From Pseudomonadota bacterium (GTDB lineage: Bacteria > Myxococcota_A > UBA796 > GCA-2862545): DNA of 47,877 bases. Shown piece after piece: positions 35,363 to 43,364 of the stretch (position 1 is its first letter; each line of letters begins with the position of its first letter). The translations under genes and the position numbers were made by a program. The notes under the pieces were generated by a model that saw nothing but the letters and a program-made list of their open reading frames with translations, searched no databases and was not told the origin of the DNA. Location of the stretch: the NCBI GenBank assembly GCA_002862545.1, contig PKDJ01000263.1, forward strand, positions 1 to 47,877, written 5' to 3'.

Positions 35363-36889
35363 TCAGAGTGAGGGGTCGTCCGTGGCGACCCGCCGGGCCA
35401 GGAGCTCGGCCGCCAGCTCGGCCTGAACCTCCGCGTAGTCTGGGTCGCCATAGAGGTTGATGCGCTCGTAGGGGTCCGCCTCGAGGTCGAACAAGGCGTT
35501 CAGCTCTGGATACCCGAGCGCCTCGCCGTACTTCCAGCGGGAGGTTCGCAGGGCCCTGCGCTGGTTGGGCCCCGACTCCTTCCGGGCGATGTAGCTACCC
35601 GTCCAGCCTCCACCGACGGACTCTCCGTCCACCAAGAGGCCAGACAGATCGCGGCCGTGACCGATCGTCCACGGGTCACCGCCACAGAGCGAGCGCACCG
35701 TCGGCAGAACGTCGACGAGCGTGGTCGGTGTGTCGAGCTCCCGAGGCGCGATCATCCCAGGCCAGCGGAAGGACAGCGGAATCCGGACCGACTCCTCGAG
35801 CCAGTTGCCCTTCTTGTAGCGGCCGTGCGAGCCCGCCATCTCGCCATGGTCCGAGGCGAAGACGACGATGGTGTCGTCTCGCTGGGAGAGCGCCTCGAGC
35901 CCATCCAAGAGGCGCTGCAGCTCGGCCTCGAGACCGAGGATGCAGGCGTAGTAGCCAACGAGAAACCTGCGCGCGCCGTGCGGATCTGCGTAGCCGAGCT
36001 CGGGCCTCCGGTTGGGCTCCTTGATCCACTCGGGCACGTTCGGACGAAACGAAAAGGACGATCCGTCGACCCTCTGCATCAGCTCGGCCGGTACGTCCGT
36101 CGTCCAGTCGACCGGCCAGTTGCCGTTCGGGTGAGGGGGGCCCCACGACACGACGAGAAACCAGGGCTGCTCTGGCTCTCGGGCTCTCTGCTCGAGGTAG
36201 TCGAGCGCCAGGGTCGTCTGCCAGGTCGGCTCCCATGTCTCCGGCGGATCGGGACGCAGCGCCTCAGCCGAGCCATCGCTCCAGTACCGCGAGCCGATGT
36301 AGTCGTGTCCCATGTTGTGACCAGCGAACCAGTCGACGAAGCCGCCGCGCCTCTCCGGAGGAATCAAGCCGCTCTGCCGAGCTCCCCCCAGGTGCCACTT
36401 GCCGATGTAGCCCGTCGTGTAGCCCAGCGAGCGGAGCTCCTTGGCGAGCGTCGGCGCATCGGTCGGGAGCGCGGTGTCATTCTCGCTCGTGCCGGTCGCG
36501 TAGGGGTACCACCCCGTCCACAGCGCCGCCCGCGCCGGCGTGCACACGGGGCCAGGCGTCACAGCCTCCGTGAAGGCGGCCGACTGGCGCCACAGAGCAT
36601 CGTGGACCGGCGTCAAGATGTTGGTCTCACCCAGCGCCGACAGAGCCATCGCCCTCAGCTGGTCTGGGAAGACGAGCAGCACGTTCGGACGATCTCGCCC
36701 GACCGCTGTGTGAGGCATCGCCGTGTCGGCCGTCTCGAGACCCGTCAGCCCCGTCTCCGTCGACGGGCTGTCGGTCGCGCCGCTGTCATCCGTCCCGCCA
36801 CCACCACGGCGTCCGCGGATGGACTCCGACGCACAGGCCGCGAGGCCAGCAGTGCCGATGAGAACGGAGCGTCGTGTCGGGTCAGGCAT
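35363..36889 (-). CDS. Sulfatase-family lipoprotein
   Basis: Alkaline-phosphatase-superfamily sulfatase of 508 residues from the ATG at 36889. The N-terminus TRRSVLIGTAGLAAC combines a twin-arginine signal with a lipobox, so the protein would be exported folded and lipidated. After a Ser/Thr/Asp-rich linker comes VLLVFPDQLR, then the sulfatase signature PVCTPAR with Cys116 as the residue converted to formylglycine, GYIGKWHLGG, VVSWGPPHP, and FASDHGEMAGSHG. The C-terminal domain ends with ALFDLEADPYERINL, normal for arylsulfatases. The substrate is unknown. No functional FGE is encoded in this window; the FGE-like domain of the kinase lacks the required cysteines. Convergent with the preceding lipoprotein gene. 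Confidence 0.9.
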   Translation of the reverse strand: MPDPTRRSVLIGTAGLAACASESIRGRRGGGGTDDSGATDSPSTETGLTGLETADTAMPHTAVGRDRPNVLLVFPDQLRAMALSALGETNILTPVHDALWRQSAAFTEAVTPGPVCTPARAALWTGWYPYATGTSENDTALPTDAPTLAKELRSLGYTTGYIGKWHLGGARQSGLIPPERRGGFVDWFAGHNMGHDYIGSRYWSDGSAEALRPDPPETWEPTWQTTLALDYLEQRAREPEQPWFLVVSWGPPHPNGNWPVDWTTDVPAELMQRVDGSSFSFRPNVPEWIKEPNRRPELGYADPHGARRFLVGYYACILGLEAELQRLLDGLEALSQRDDTIVVFASDHGEMAGSHGRYKKGNWLEESVRIPLSFRWPGMIAPRELDTPTTLVDVLPTVRSLCGGDPWTIGHGRDLSGLLVDGESVGGGWTGSYIARKESGPNQRRALRTSRWKYGEALGYPELNALFDLEADPYERINLYGDPDYAEVQAELAAELLARRVATDDPSL

Positions 36890-37110
36890 GCCTGACCGTA
36901 CCCCGGAGGACACGCACCGTCAGGCGGCAACTCGTCCTCACCTCACGAGCGCCGATTTGCGAGCGGCACCCGCGCTCAGAGGGACCTGGCACGTCAGGCA
37001 TGGACACGCTGCCTTGCTTCCCACGTTTCCACCTCCCTGCCCCAACCGCGCTCGTTGGTTAAGCGCCCAGGTCTGCGCGCCGCTTCCGCGCGCATCGGGA
37101 GACGCCGCCC

Positions 37111-38313
37111 ATGAAGATCGTCTGCGCCTACTCTGGAGGTCTCGACACCTCCTGCATGATCCCCTGGCTCCGTGAGAACTACGGTGGAGCCGACATCGTC
37201 ACCTACACGGGTGATCTCGGCCAAGGTGTCGACGTCGAGGCCATTCGCTCGAAGGCTCTCCGAACCGGTGCTTCCCGCGCCTTCGTCGACGACCTCCGAG
37301 AGCGCTTCGTCGGCGAGTTCATCTTCCCGGCGCTGCGAGCCGGCGCGCTGTACGAGGGCACCTACCCCCTCCACACGGCTCTCGGGCGCCCCCTGCTGGC
37401 TCAGCGCCTCGTCGAGGTCGCCGAGGAAGTGGGTGCCGACGCCATCGCGCACGGCTGCACCGGCAAGGGCAACGACCAGGTTCGCTTCGAGGTCGCCGCA
37501 CAGTGCCTCGGGCCTCACCTGAAGGTGATCGCGCCGCTGCGCGAGTGGGAGCTCGTCACGCGCGAGATGGAGATCGACTACGCCCTGGCGCGCGGGATCG
37601 AGCTCCCCATCACGAAGGCGAAGCCCTACTCCATCGACGAGAACATCTGGGGCTGTGCCATCGAGTGCGGCGAGATGGAGAACCTGTGGTCCGAGCCGCC
37701 CGCAGACGTCTGGAGAATGACGAAGGACCCTAGCGCTGCGCCCAAGGGCTCCACCGAGATCACGATCTCGTACGAGGCGGGCTTGCCGGTCGCCCTCGAC
37801 GGCGAGGTCCTGCCGCCCGTCACGCTCCTCGAGCGCCTCAACCAGCTGGCAGGCGACTACGGCATCGGTCGCATGGACATGGTCGAGAACCGCGTCGTCG
37901 GCCTCAAGAGCCGCGAGGTGTATGAGGGCCCCGCAGCGGTCGTCCTCCACATGGCGCACCGCGAGCTGGAGCGCATCGTCCTCGACCGTGCCACCTCCCA
38001 CTACAAGGCGAAGATCGCCCAAGACTTCGCCACTCTGATCTACGACGGCCTCTGGTTCGGTCCGCTGCGAGAGGCCCTCCAGGCCTTCGTCGAGACGACC
38101 CAGCAGCATGTGACGGGTGATGTCCGCGTCCGGCTCTCGGCAGGACTGGCCCGCATCACAGGTCGTCGCAGCCCATTCAGCCTCTACGACGACGGGCTCG
38201 CCACCTACTCCGACGGAGACACCTTCGACCGCACAGCCGCAGTCGGCTTCCTGAAGCTGTACGGCCTGTCCTACCGCACCTGGGGTCACGTCCGCCGGCA
38301 GCGAGGCAGCTGA
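37111..38313 (+). CDS. argG: Argininosuccinate synthase
   Basis: Enzyme of 400 residues, the usual ArgG length, that joins citrulline and aspartate with ATP to make argininosuccinate in arginine biosynthesis. The PP-loop AYSGGLDTSC (6-15) binds ATP; also seen are AHGCTGKGNDQVRFE (citrulline and AMP site), EWELVTREMEIDYA, SIDENIWGCAIECGE and FDRTAAVGF. The ATG at 37111 lies eleven bases after GGGAG. Its stop overlaps the argH start as TGATG, so translation is coupled. The 220 bases upstream, shared with the divergent sulfatase gene, hold no clear ARG box that I can recognise. Confidence 0.97.
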   Translation: MKIVCAYSGGLDTSCMIPWLRENYGGADIVTYTGDLGQGVDVEAIRSKALRTGASRAFVDDLRERFVGEFIFPALRAGALYEGTYPLHTALGRPLLAQRLVEVAEEVGADAIAHGCTGKGNDQVRFEVAAQCLGPHLKVIAPLREWELVTREMEIDYALARGIELPITKAKPYSIDENIWGCAIECGEMENLWSEPPADVWRMTKDPSAAPKGSTEITISYEAGLPVALDGEVLPPVTLLERLNQLAGDYGIGRMDMVENRVVGLKSREVYEGPAAVVLHMAHRELERIVLDRATSHYKAKIAQDFATLIYDGLWFGPLREALQAFVETTQQHVTGDVRVRLSAGLARITGRRSPFSLYDDGLATYSDGDTFDRTAAVGFLKLYGLSYRTWGHVRRQRGS

Positions 38314-39701
38314 TGGCTCTCTGGGATGGTCGCTTCTCCGAGGGCCCTGCAGCCGACATGGTGGCGTTCGGCGCCTGCCTCGACGTCGACATGCGCATGT
38401 GGCGCGAAGACCTCGACGGTAGCCGCGCACACGTCGCTGTCCTTCATGCCGCCGGCATCCTCGACGACAGTGAGCGCAAGACCATCCTCTCCGGGCTGGA
38501 CCTCGTCGCTGACGAGCTGGCCTCGGGAGCCTTCGTGCCCGGCCCGGAGCACGAAGACATTCACATGGCTGTCGAGACGCGGCTGATCGAGCTGGTCGGG
38601 CCCGTCGGAGCCAAGCTGCACACCGCCCGATCGCGCAATGATCAGGTCGCGACGGACGTTCGCCTCTGGATGAGAGCGCGACTCACGGCGGTCCATGCCG
38701 CCCTGGTCGAGCTCGTCGCTGCCATCGTCGAGCGCGTGAAGACCGACGGCGATGTCCTGATGCCAGGCTTCACACACCTCCAGCGCGGCCAGCCCATCCT
38801 CTTGGGCCACCACTTGCTCGCCCACGCTTGGGCTGTCTCGCGGGACGCCGAGCGGGTCGCCGATGCCCTCCGCAGGCTGGACGCCTGCCCGCTGGGCGCC
38901 GGCGCGATGGCAGGCACGCCCCACCCGATCGACCGCGCCGTAGCGGCTCGCGCTCTCGGCTTCTCGCGACCCATTCCGAACGCGATGGACGCGGTCGCAG
39001 CGAGGGACCACCAGCTCGAGGCGCTGTCTGCCTGCGCCATCGCCATGACCACCCTCTCGCGCATCGCCGAGGAGCTCGTCCTGTGGTCGACCAGCGAGTT
39101 TCGGTTCGTGCGCATGGGCGAGGCCTACACCACCGGCAGCTCGATCATGCCGCAGAAGCGCAACCCCGATGCGGCCGAGCTGGTTCGCGGCAAGGCCGGC
39201 ACGGTGATCGGTGCCCTGCAGGCCCTCATGGTCACGGTGAAGGGCCTGCCGCTGGCCTACAACCGCGATCTGCAAGAGGACCGGTACTCTCTCTTCGACG
39301 GTCTCGAGAACACCGCAGCGTCTGCGCGGATCACCGCAGGCATGTTCCGCACGCTGACCGTCCATCGCGAGCGCTACGAGGCCGAGCTGACCGGTGACTT
39401 CCTGCTGGCGACCGAGCTGGCCGATCACCTCGCTGCCCGCGGCGTCCCCTTCCGCGAGGCCCATCACGTCGCCGGACGCATCGTCGGTCACCTCGAGGCT
39501 CGAGGCGAGGACTTCACCAGCCTCGACCTGCCTGCGCTGCGTGGCTTCCACCCTTCCTTCGGCGACGATGCACTCTCCTGGCTAGAGCCGCGCGCTGCAG
39601 CCGAGCGCCGAGCCTCCCTCGGCGGAACCGCCCCCTCCCAGATCGCCGCGCAGGTCGACGACCTCGGAGCGTGGCTCGACGAACATCTCGAGGAGTCCTG
39701 A
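38313..39701 (+). CDS. argH: Argininosuccinate lyase
   Basis: Fumarase/aspartase-superfamily enzyme of 462 residues that splits argininosuccinate into arginine and fumarate, the last step of arginine biosynthesis. Family signature GSSIMPQKRNPD is present near 274-285 with the catalytic serine of the flexible loop, along with HTARSRNDQVATD near 101-113 and THLQRGQPI near 152. The ATG overlaps the argG stop (TGATG at 38311-38315), and its own stop overlaps the next ATG in the same way. The three genes therefore form one coupled unit, argG-argH-unknown. Confidence 0.97.
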   Translation: MALWDGRFSEGPAADMVAFGACLDVDMRMWREDLDGSRAHVAVLHAAGILDDSERKTILSGLDLVADELASGAFVPGPEHEDIHMAVETRLIELVGPVGAKLHTARSRNDQVATDVRLWMRARLTAVHAALVELVAAIVERVKTDGDVLMPGFTHLQRGQPILLGHHLLAHAWAVSRDAERVADALRRLDACPLGAGAMAGTPHPIDRAVAARALGFSRPIPNAMDAVAARDHQLEALSACAIAMTTLSRIAEELVLWSTSEFRFVRMGEAYTTGSSIMPQKRNPDAAELVRGKAGTVIGALQALMVTVKGLPLAYNRDLQEDRYSLFDGLENTAASARITAGMFRTLTVHRERYEAELTGDFLLATELADHLAARGVPFREAHHVAGRIVGHLEARGEDFTSLDLPALRGFHPSFGDDALSWLEPRAAAERRASLGGTAPSQIAAQVDDLGAWLDEHLEES

Positions 39702-40264
39702 TGCCCAACGCATACATCCCCCGCGCCGACGTGCACGCCTGGTCCCGAGCCGTCGCCGAGGATCCGACCGAGCAGGCTGCGCTTCATCGTCTGCTCAAGT
39801 CCCAGCGGCGCCTGACCCGCTTCGTCGAAGAGAACGCGGAAGCGCTCGGCGGACAGAGCGGTGGCGTGGCGACCTTCCTCATGGGCACCATCGCCCGACT
39901 CTTCGACCGTGCCGGAGGCCGCCTCCGCTCGGCCACCTGGGAGCAGGTCCGCAGTGCCGAGAAGCGCGTGCAGCAGGCGGTCGCCGAGCTGCTGCCGCTG
40001 GAGGGCTTCGCCGAGCGAGCCCGGGGCGTGGACTGGCGGGCACAGCCGCACATCCTTGACGAGGCCCTGATGGCGCTCTTCGACGCCAAGGTCGAGGAGG
40101 GCGAGGAAGACCTCGACCCTGTCGAGGGCCTCAAGGTGTACATGCTGCTCTGGGTGGCCGTCGAGGTTCTGGACCTCAACTGGCGTCCGGCCAAGTCCTT
40201 CGAGGGCGAGACGACGTACGCGTACGTACACATTGATCCCGAGGAAGCACTGGCGGACGACTGA
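39701..40264 (+). CDS. Conserved-looking hypothetical coupled to argH
   Basis: Protein of 187 residues that I do not recognise. Its ATG overlaps the argH stop as TGATG, which fixes the start and suggests coupled translation and a shared role or shared need for stoichiometry. It is predominantly helical, with an amphipathic N-terminal half (TEQAALHRLLKSQRRLTRFVEENAEAL) and an acidic C-terminal half (KVEEGEEDLDPVEGLKVYMLLWVAVEVLDL). No signal peptide, cysteine, zinc site or nucleotide-binding motif is seen. It is unlike ArgJ, ArgA or ArgR. It could be a helical regulator or adapter, but nothing in the sequence shows a function. Confidence 0.8.
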   Translation: MPNAYIPRADVHAWSRAVAEDPTEQAALHRLLKSQRRLTRFVEENAEALGGQSGGVATFLMGTIARLFDRAGGRLRSATWEQVRSAEKRVQQAVAELLPLEGFAERARGVDWRAQPHILDEALMALFDAKVEEGEEDLDPVEGLKVYMLLWVAVEVLDLNWRPAKSFEGETTYAYVHIDPEEALADD

Positions 40265-40270
40265 CAGCCC

Positions 40271-40300
40271 GAGGGGGTCCGAAACTGAAAGGGTCCCCTC
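40271..40300 (+). terminator. Terminator-like hairpin after arg unit
   Basis: GAGGGGGTCC pairs with GGGTCCCCTC over ten positions, two of them G-U, around the loop GAAACTGAAA. It begins six bases after the stop of the third gene. It lacks a run of T afterwards, so it may work through Rho or be a 3' stabiliser. Confidence 0.45.
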
Positions 40301-40354
40301 AGTCTACGCGCACCAGCTGTGCACACGATGCCTTCGTGAACCCACGGAGGCCCC

Positions 40355-41632
40355 ATGCCGTCGCTCATCCTGCTGTTGACCGCTTGCACCTTTGGCGTGG
40401 TCACTCCGCCGGACCTGCTCGACACGGGTGACGCGCCTGTGCAGGCCGAGGCAGCAGTCGAGACGGAGCCAGGCACGGCGAGGCTCACCGTGGCCCCGCA
40501 GCAGCTCAACGAGACCGGCCTGTGCGACGCTACAGCCCCGCTGTGGGTGGCGAACGACGGTGAGACCGACCTCACGGCCAACCTCATCGCACATGGAGAT
40601 CTCACGGTCTCTGCCGAGCAGCTCCAGCTCGCGCCTGGCGAGGCCGTCGAGGTCTGGGTGTCCGGCACGAGCGGCCTGGTTCAGATCGAGTCCGATGCCG
40701 GCATTGAGACGGTCGAGGTGAGCCTCGAGCAGCTTGCATCGCCGACCCTGGAGACCATCGCGGCCCGCTATGAGGTGATCGAGGGCCCGACCGTCCTCGA
40801 GGTACTGGCCAACGCCGAGCCCGGTACCCGCGTGCAGTGGACCTCCGACCGCGACGGCCTGATCGGTGACACGCCCGTCGTCGACGGTTGGGCCACGCTG
40901 GAGTGGACCCCCATGGCACTCGGCGATCACAACATCACAGCCACGCTCATCGACGCATGCGGTCAGGAGACCTCGGCCGTCCAGGCTGTGTGCCACGACG
41001 GAGCCATCGTTCAGGAGGGCTTCGAGAGCTGGGAGATCGTGGGCAATGCCTGGCTCGCCGACGACGAGCTGACGCTGACCGACGACGCACCATGGCAGCT
41101 CGGTGCAGCATGGCTCCCGATGGACATTCCTGGCGATGCGGTGGAGGTTGCCTTCTCGTTCTACGCCAGCAGCGCCTCTCTTCTCTCGGCGGACGGCCTG
41201 GCCCTCGTCGTCGCGGATGCGCAGCGTTGGGACGGCTCCCTCGGGCCGGGCGGTGGCGGCATGGGCTTCGGCGCGGGCGTCGAGCCCGGAGCGGCTCTTC
41301 CGGGCTGGGCTCTCGAGCTGGACACCAGCTACAACCTCGAGGTCGATCCGACGCGCGACGACCACACAGCCTTCGTCGTCGATGGGGACCTCGCCTCCTG
41401 GCGGGCAAGCAGCCCCCTCCCGGAGCTGGAGGACGGCGCCTGGCACCGAGCCGAGCTGTCCCTGCAGCGGGAGCACCTCGTCGTTGCCGTCGACGGAGAC
41501 ACCGTGATCGACACCTACATTCACGACGATCTCGACTACCGCGGAGTGCTGGGCTTCACGGCCGCCACCGGCTCCATCACGAGCAACCACCGCGTCGCCG
41601 ACGTGCAGGTCGTCACCCGCGCCTGTGACTGA
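40355..41632 (+). CDS. Lipoprotein with L-type-lectin-like C-terminal domain
   Basis: Lipoprotein of 425 residues; ATG at 40355 after GGAGG. Signal MPSLILLLTAC gives lipid Cys11. Residues about 45-215 contain two Ig/bacterial-type beta sandwiches (AAPLWVANDGETDLTANL, PTVLEVLANAEPGTRVQWTS, LGDHNITATLIDACGQE). The C-terminal 205 residues look like an L-type lectin/concanavalin-like fold: a DGLALVV strand, GGGGMGFGAG, PGWALELDTSYN, and DDHTAFVVDGD, followed by WHRAELSLQREHLVVAVDGDTVIDT. The domain would bind carbohydrate, perhaps with Ca/Mn, but the metal site is not confirmed. It stands alone, three bases from the convergent retropepsin-like gene. Confidence 0.75.
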   Translation: MPSLILLLTACTFGVVTPPDLLDTGDAPVQAEAAVETEPGTARLTVAPQQLNETGLCDATAPLWVANDGETDLTANLIAHGDLTVSAEQLQLAPGEAVEVWVSGTSGLVQIESDAGIETVEVSLEQLASPTLETIAARYEVIEGPTVLEVLANAEPGTRVQWTSDRDGLIGDTPVVDGWATLEWTPMALGDHNITATLIDACGQETSAVQAVCHDGAIVQEGFESWEIVGNAWLADDELTLTDDAPWQLGAAWLPMDIPGDAVEVAFSFYASSASLLSADGLALVVADAQRWDGSLGPGGGGMGFGAGVEPGAALPGWALELDTSYNLEVDPTRDDHTAFVVDGDLASWRASSPLPELEDGAWHRAELSLQREHLVVAVDGDTVIDTYIHDDLDYRGVLGFTAATGSITSNHRVADVQVVTRACD

Positions 41633-41635
41633 CGG

Positions 41636-42802
41636 CTACCAGCTCGCTCTGTCCAGACTCAGCTCGTAGGCCTCGCAGCCGTCGTGCGGCGGCAGCAACC
41701 GTCGCACCATCACCTCCTCTCCCGCCTCGAGAGGTCCTGCCTCCACCCCAAAGCGGGCGTCCCCACAGCGAATGCCCGTGACGGCCGAGCCGATGGCTCG
41801 GCTCGCTTCGTTGGTCGCTGTCACCTCGACCTCGACCCGTCCTCCCGGGAAGCGCTGGAACGTTGCATCCACACCCAGGAACGGCTTGATGTCGAGATGC
41901 CGGTCGAACGACGGCCTCGCCGCAAAGACCACCTCGCCACGGTCGCTGTCGATGGTGAGGTTGAAGCCCCCGGCCACGTTCAGTCCGAGCAACCCGACGG
42001 TCTCTCCCGATGCACAGGCATCGCAGGTCGCAATCGCCACGCCCTCGAGCCGCAGGTCGCCGAGCCAGACCTCGTCCAGCAGCACGATCCGTGCCTCGCG
42101 CTCACCATTCGCCGTGTGCAGCGTGATCAACGGATCGGCATCGGAGGGCACCACCCCCAGCTGGGCCAGCGTCGACAGGGGAAGCGTCGTGTAGGTCGCC
42201 CCCGTGTCGAGCATCATGAAGGCCTCCAGCTCCCGACCGCCGGCACCAAACACGACCGGCACTGACAGCCGACGGCCCTCCCCTTCGAATGGCAGCGCGA
42301 TCTCGTCGTCGCCGAGAGGCGTCGCAGGGGGGGGCGCCGGCTCGACGAGCACCGTCGCCGTCGGCGCAGTCGGCGCAGACACCTGTGGCTCCTCGGGAAG
42401 CACATCGGCGATCACGCGCGCCATCCCGTCCAGCTGTCCCAGGCCGATCAACGCGAGCCCCGTCGTCACCGCATCGCGCCGCTCACCCGGGAAGTACACG
42501 GGGAGGATCGCAATCAACAAGGCGGACCACAGGCCGCAGACCGCAGACGTGATGGCGACACGGTCTCGCTCCACCAAGAACCCAGCAAGCAGCGCCGGCC
42601 CGAAGACAAGGAGCGTCGCACTGCCCGAGACGGCCACCGGTGAGCCGTGGCGATGCAGCCCTAGACCGACGAGCGCTGCGTACGCGAGCGTCGTCGGCAG
42701 CAGGGCCACACCGAGGACTGACAAGGCGACGACTGGCCTCACCGGTGACTCCGCAGTACTCGGGCTCGGCGACAGGTCACCACCGGGGAGGGAGCTTGCC
42801 AC
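41636..42802 (-). CDS. Membrane-anchored retropepsin-like aspartyl protease
   Basis: Protein of 388 residues. The start is unsure: a GTG at 42802 overlaps the divergent exonuclease start by seven bases, while a GTG at 42742, after GGAG, would shorten it by 20. The N-terminal part has three or four hydrophobic helices (about 22-47, 57-77, 84-103, and perhaps 112-123), then a proline-rich linker (135-165). Residues 170-295 form a single retropepsin-like domain: MMLDTGATYTTL with catalytic Asp199, and a later hydrophobic VGLLGLNVAGGFNLTID glycine loop. Such proteins act as homodimers. The C-terminal 100 residues form an unrecognised beta domain. It probably exposes its protease domain in the periplasm; the substrate is unknown. 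Confidence 0.75.
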   Translation of the reverse strand: MASSLPGGDLSPSPSTAESPVRPVVALSVLGVALLPTTLAYAALVGLGLHRHGSPVAVSGSATLLVFGPALLAGFLVERDRVAITSAVCGLWSALLIAILPVYFPGERRDAVTTGLALIGLGQLDGMARVIADVLPEEPQVSAPTAPTATVLVEPAPPPATPLGDDEIALPFEGEGRRLSVPVVFGAGGRELEAFMMLDTGATYTTLPLSTLAQLGVVPSDADPLITLHTANGEREARIVLLDEVWLGDLRLEGVAIATCDACASGETVGLLGLNVAGGFNLTIDSDRGEVVFAARPSFDRHLDIKPFLGVDATFQRFPGGRVEVEVTATNEASRAIGSAVTGIRCGDARFGVEAGPLEAGEEVMVRRLLPPHDGCEAYELSLDRASW

Positions 42803-43362
42803 GAGCCACCTGGTTCTGCGTCGACATCGAGTGTTCTGGCCCCGTGCCAGGTCTGTACGACATGGTGTCCCTCGGCGCCGTCGCCGTCTCGGGCGGTGAC
42901 GGCTCGCCCTTGGTCATCGGTGACACCTTCTACGTCGAGATCCGCCCGACCGCCCCCCGCTTCGACGCGCGGGCCATGGCGGTCAACGGCCTCGACTTCG
43001 AGCGGCTCAAGCGTGAGGGCCAGCCGCTGCCAGAGGCCCTCGAGGCACTGTCGGACTGGGTCGCCGCGAACACAGCTGCCGGCTCGCGCCCTGTCTTCGT
43101 GGGCCACAACGCCCCCTTCGACTGGTCGTTCGTCAATCACGCCTATCACGCGCACGAGCTCCCCAACCCCTTCGGCTACAAGGCGCTCGACACAAAGGCG
43201 CTCGCGATGGGCGTTCTCGGCCTGCACTGGTTCGATGCCAACAAGGAGGTCCTCGCAGAGCAGCTGGACCTCCCTCCAGTCGTCACTGAAAAGGTACACC
43301 GCGCCGACTACGACGCTTGGTACCAGGCGCACATCTTGATCCGGCTGCTCGAGCGGAGCTGA
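42796..43362 (+). CDS. DEDDh-type 3'-5' exonuclease
   Basis: Exonuclease of 188 residues. I choose TTG at 42796 because GGAGGGAGC immediately precedes it and the DEDD fold begins there; a longer frame from 42640 reads through the antisense retropepsin-like gene and is Arg/Ser-rich. Motif I is VDIEC (Asp and Glu), motif II lies in GHNAPFDWSFV (Asp), and motif III is HRADYD (His and Asp five residues apart), the DEDDh arrangement seen in DnaQ-like and oligoribonuclease-like enzymes. The substrate could be DNA or small RNA. It ends two bases before the purF start, which suggests cotranscription with purine synthesis, perhaps by chance of packing. Confidence 0.8.
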   Translation: MPRATWFCVDIECSGPVPGLYDMVSLGAVAVSGGDGSPLVIGDTFYVEIRPTAPRFDARAMAVNGLDFERLKREGQPLPEALEALSDWVAANTAAGSRPVFVGHNAPFDWSFVNHAYHAHELPNPFGYKALDTKALAMGVLGLHWFDANKEVLAEQLDLPPVVTEKVHRADYDAWYQAHILIRLLERS

Positions 43363-43364
43363 CC

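Noticed and set aside
17307..36889. Kinase FGE domain as the activator of the sulfatase
   Set aside because: The domain lacks the cysteine pair needed for formylglycine formation, and the genes are over 15 kb apart.
35657..36895. Plus-strand open frame opposite the sulfatase
   Set aside because: It is Arg-rich with no domain; the sulfatase signature on the other strand decides the gene.
36994..38430. Long minus-strand open frame opposite argG
   Set aside because: It is an antisense shadow caused by G+C-rich third codon positions; argG is unmistakable on the plus strand.
38286..39551. Long minus-strand open frame opposite argH
   Set aside because: Antisense shadow of argH with no recognisable domain or ribosome site.
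40304..41590. Minus-strand open frame opposite the lectin-like lipoprotein
   Set aside because: The plus-strand frame has a signal peptide, lipobox and ribosome site; the antisense has none.
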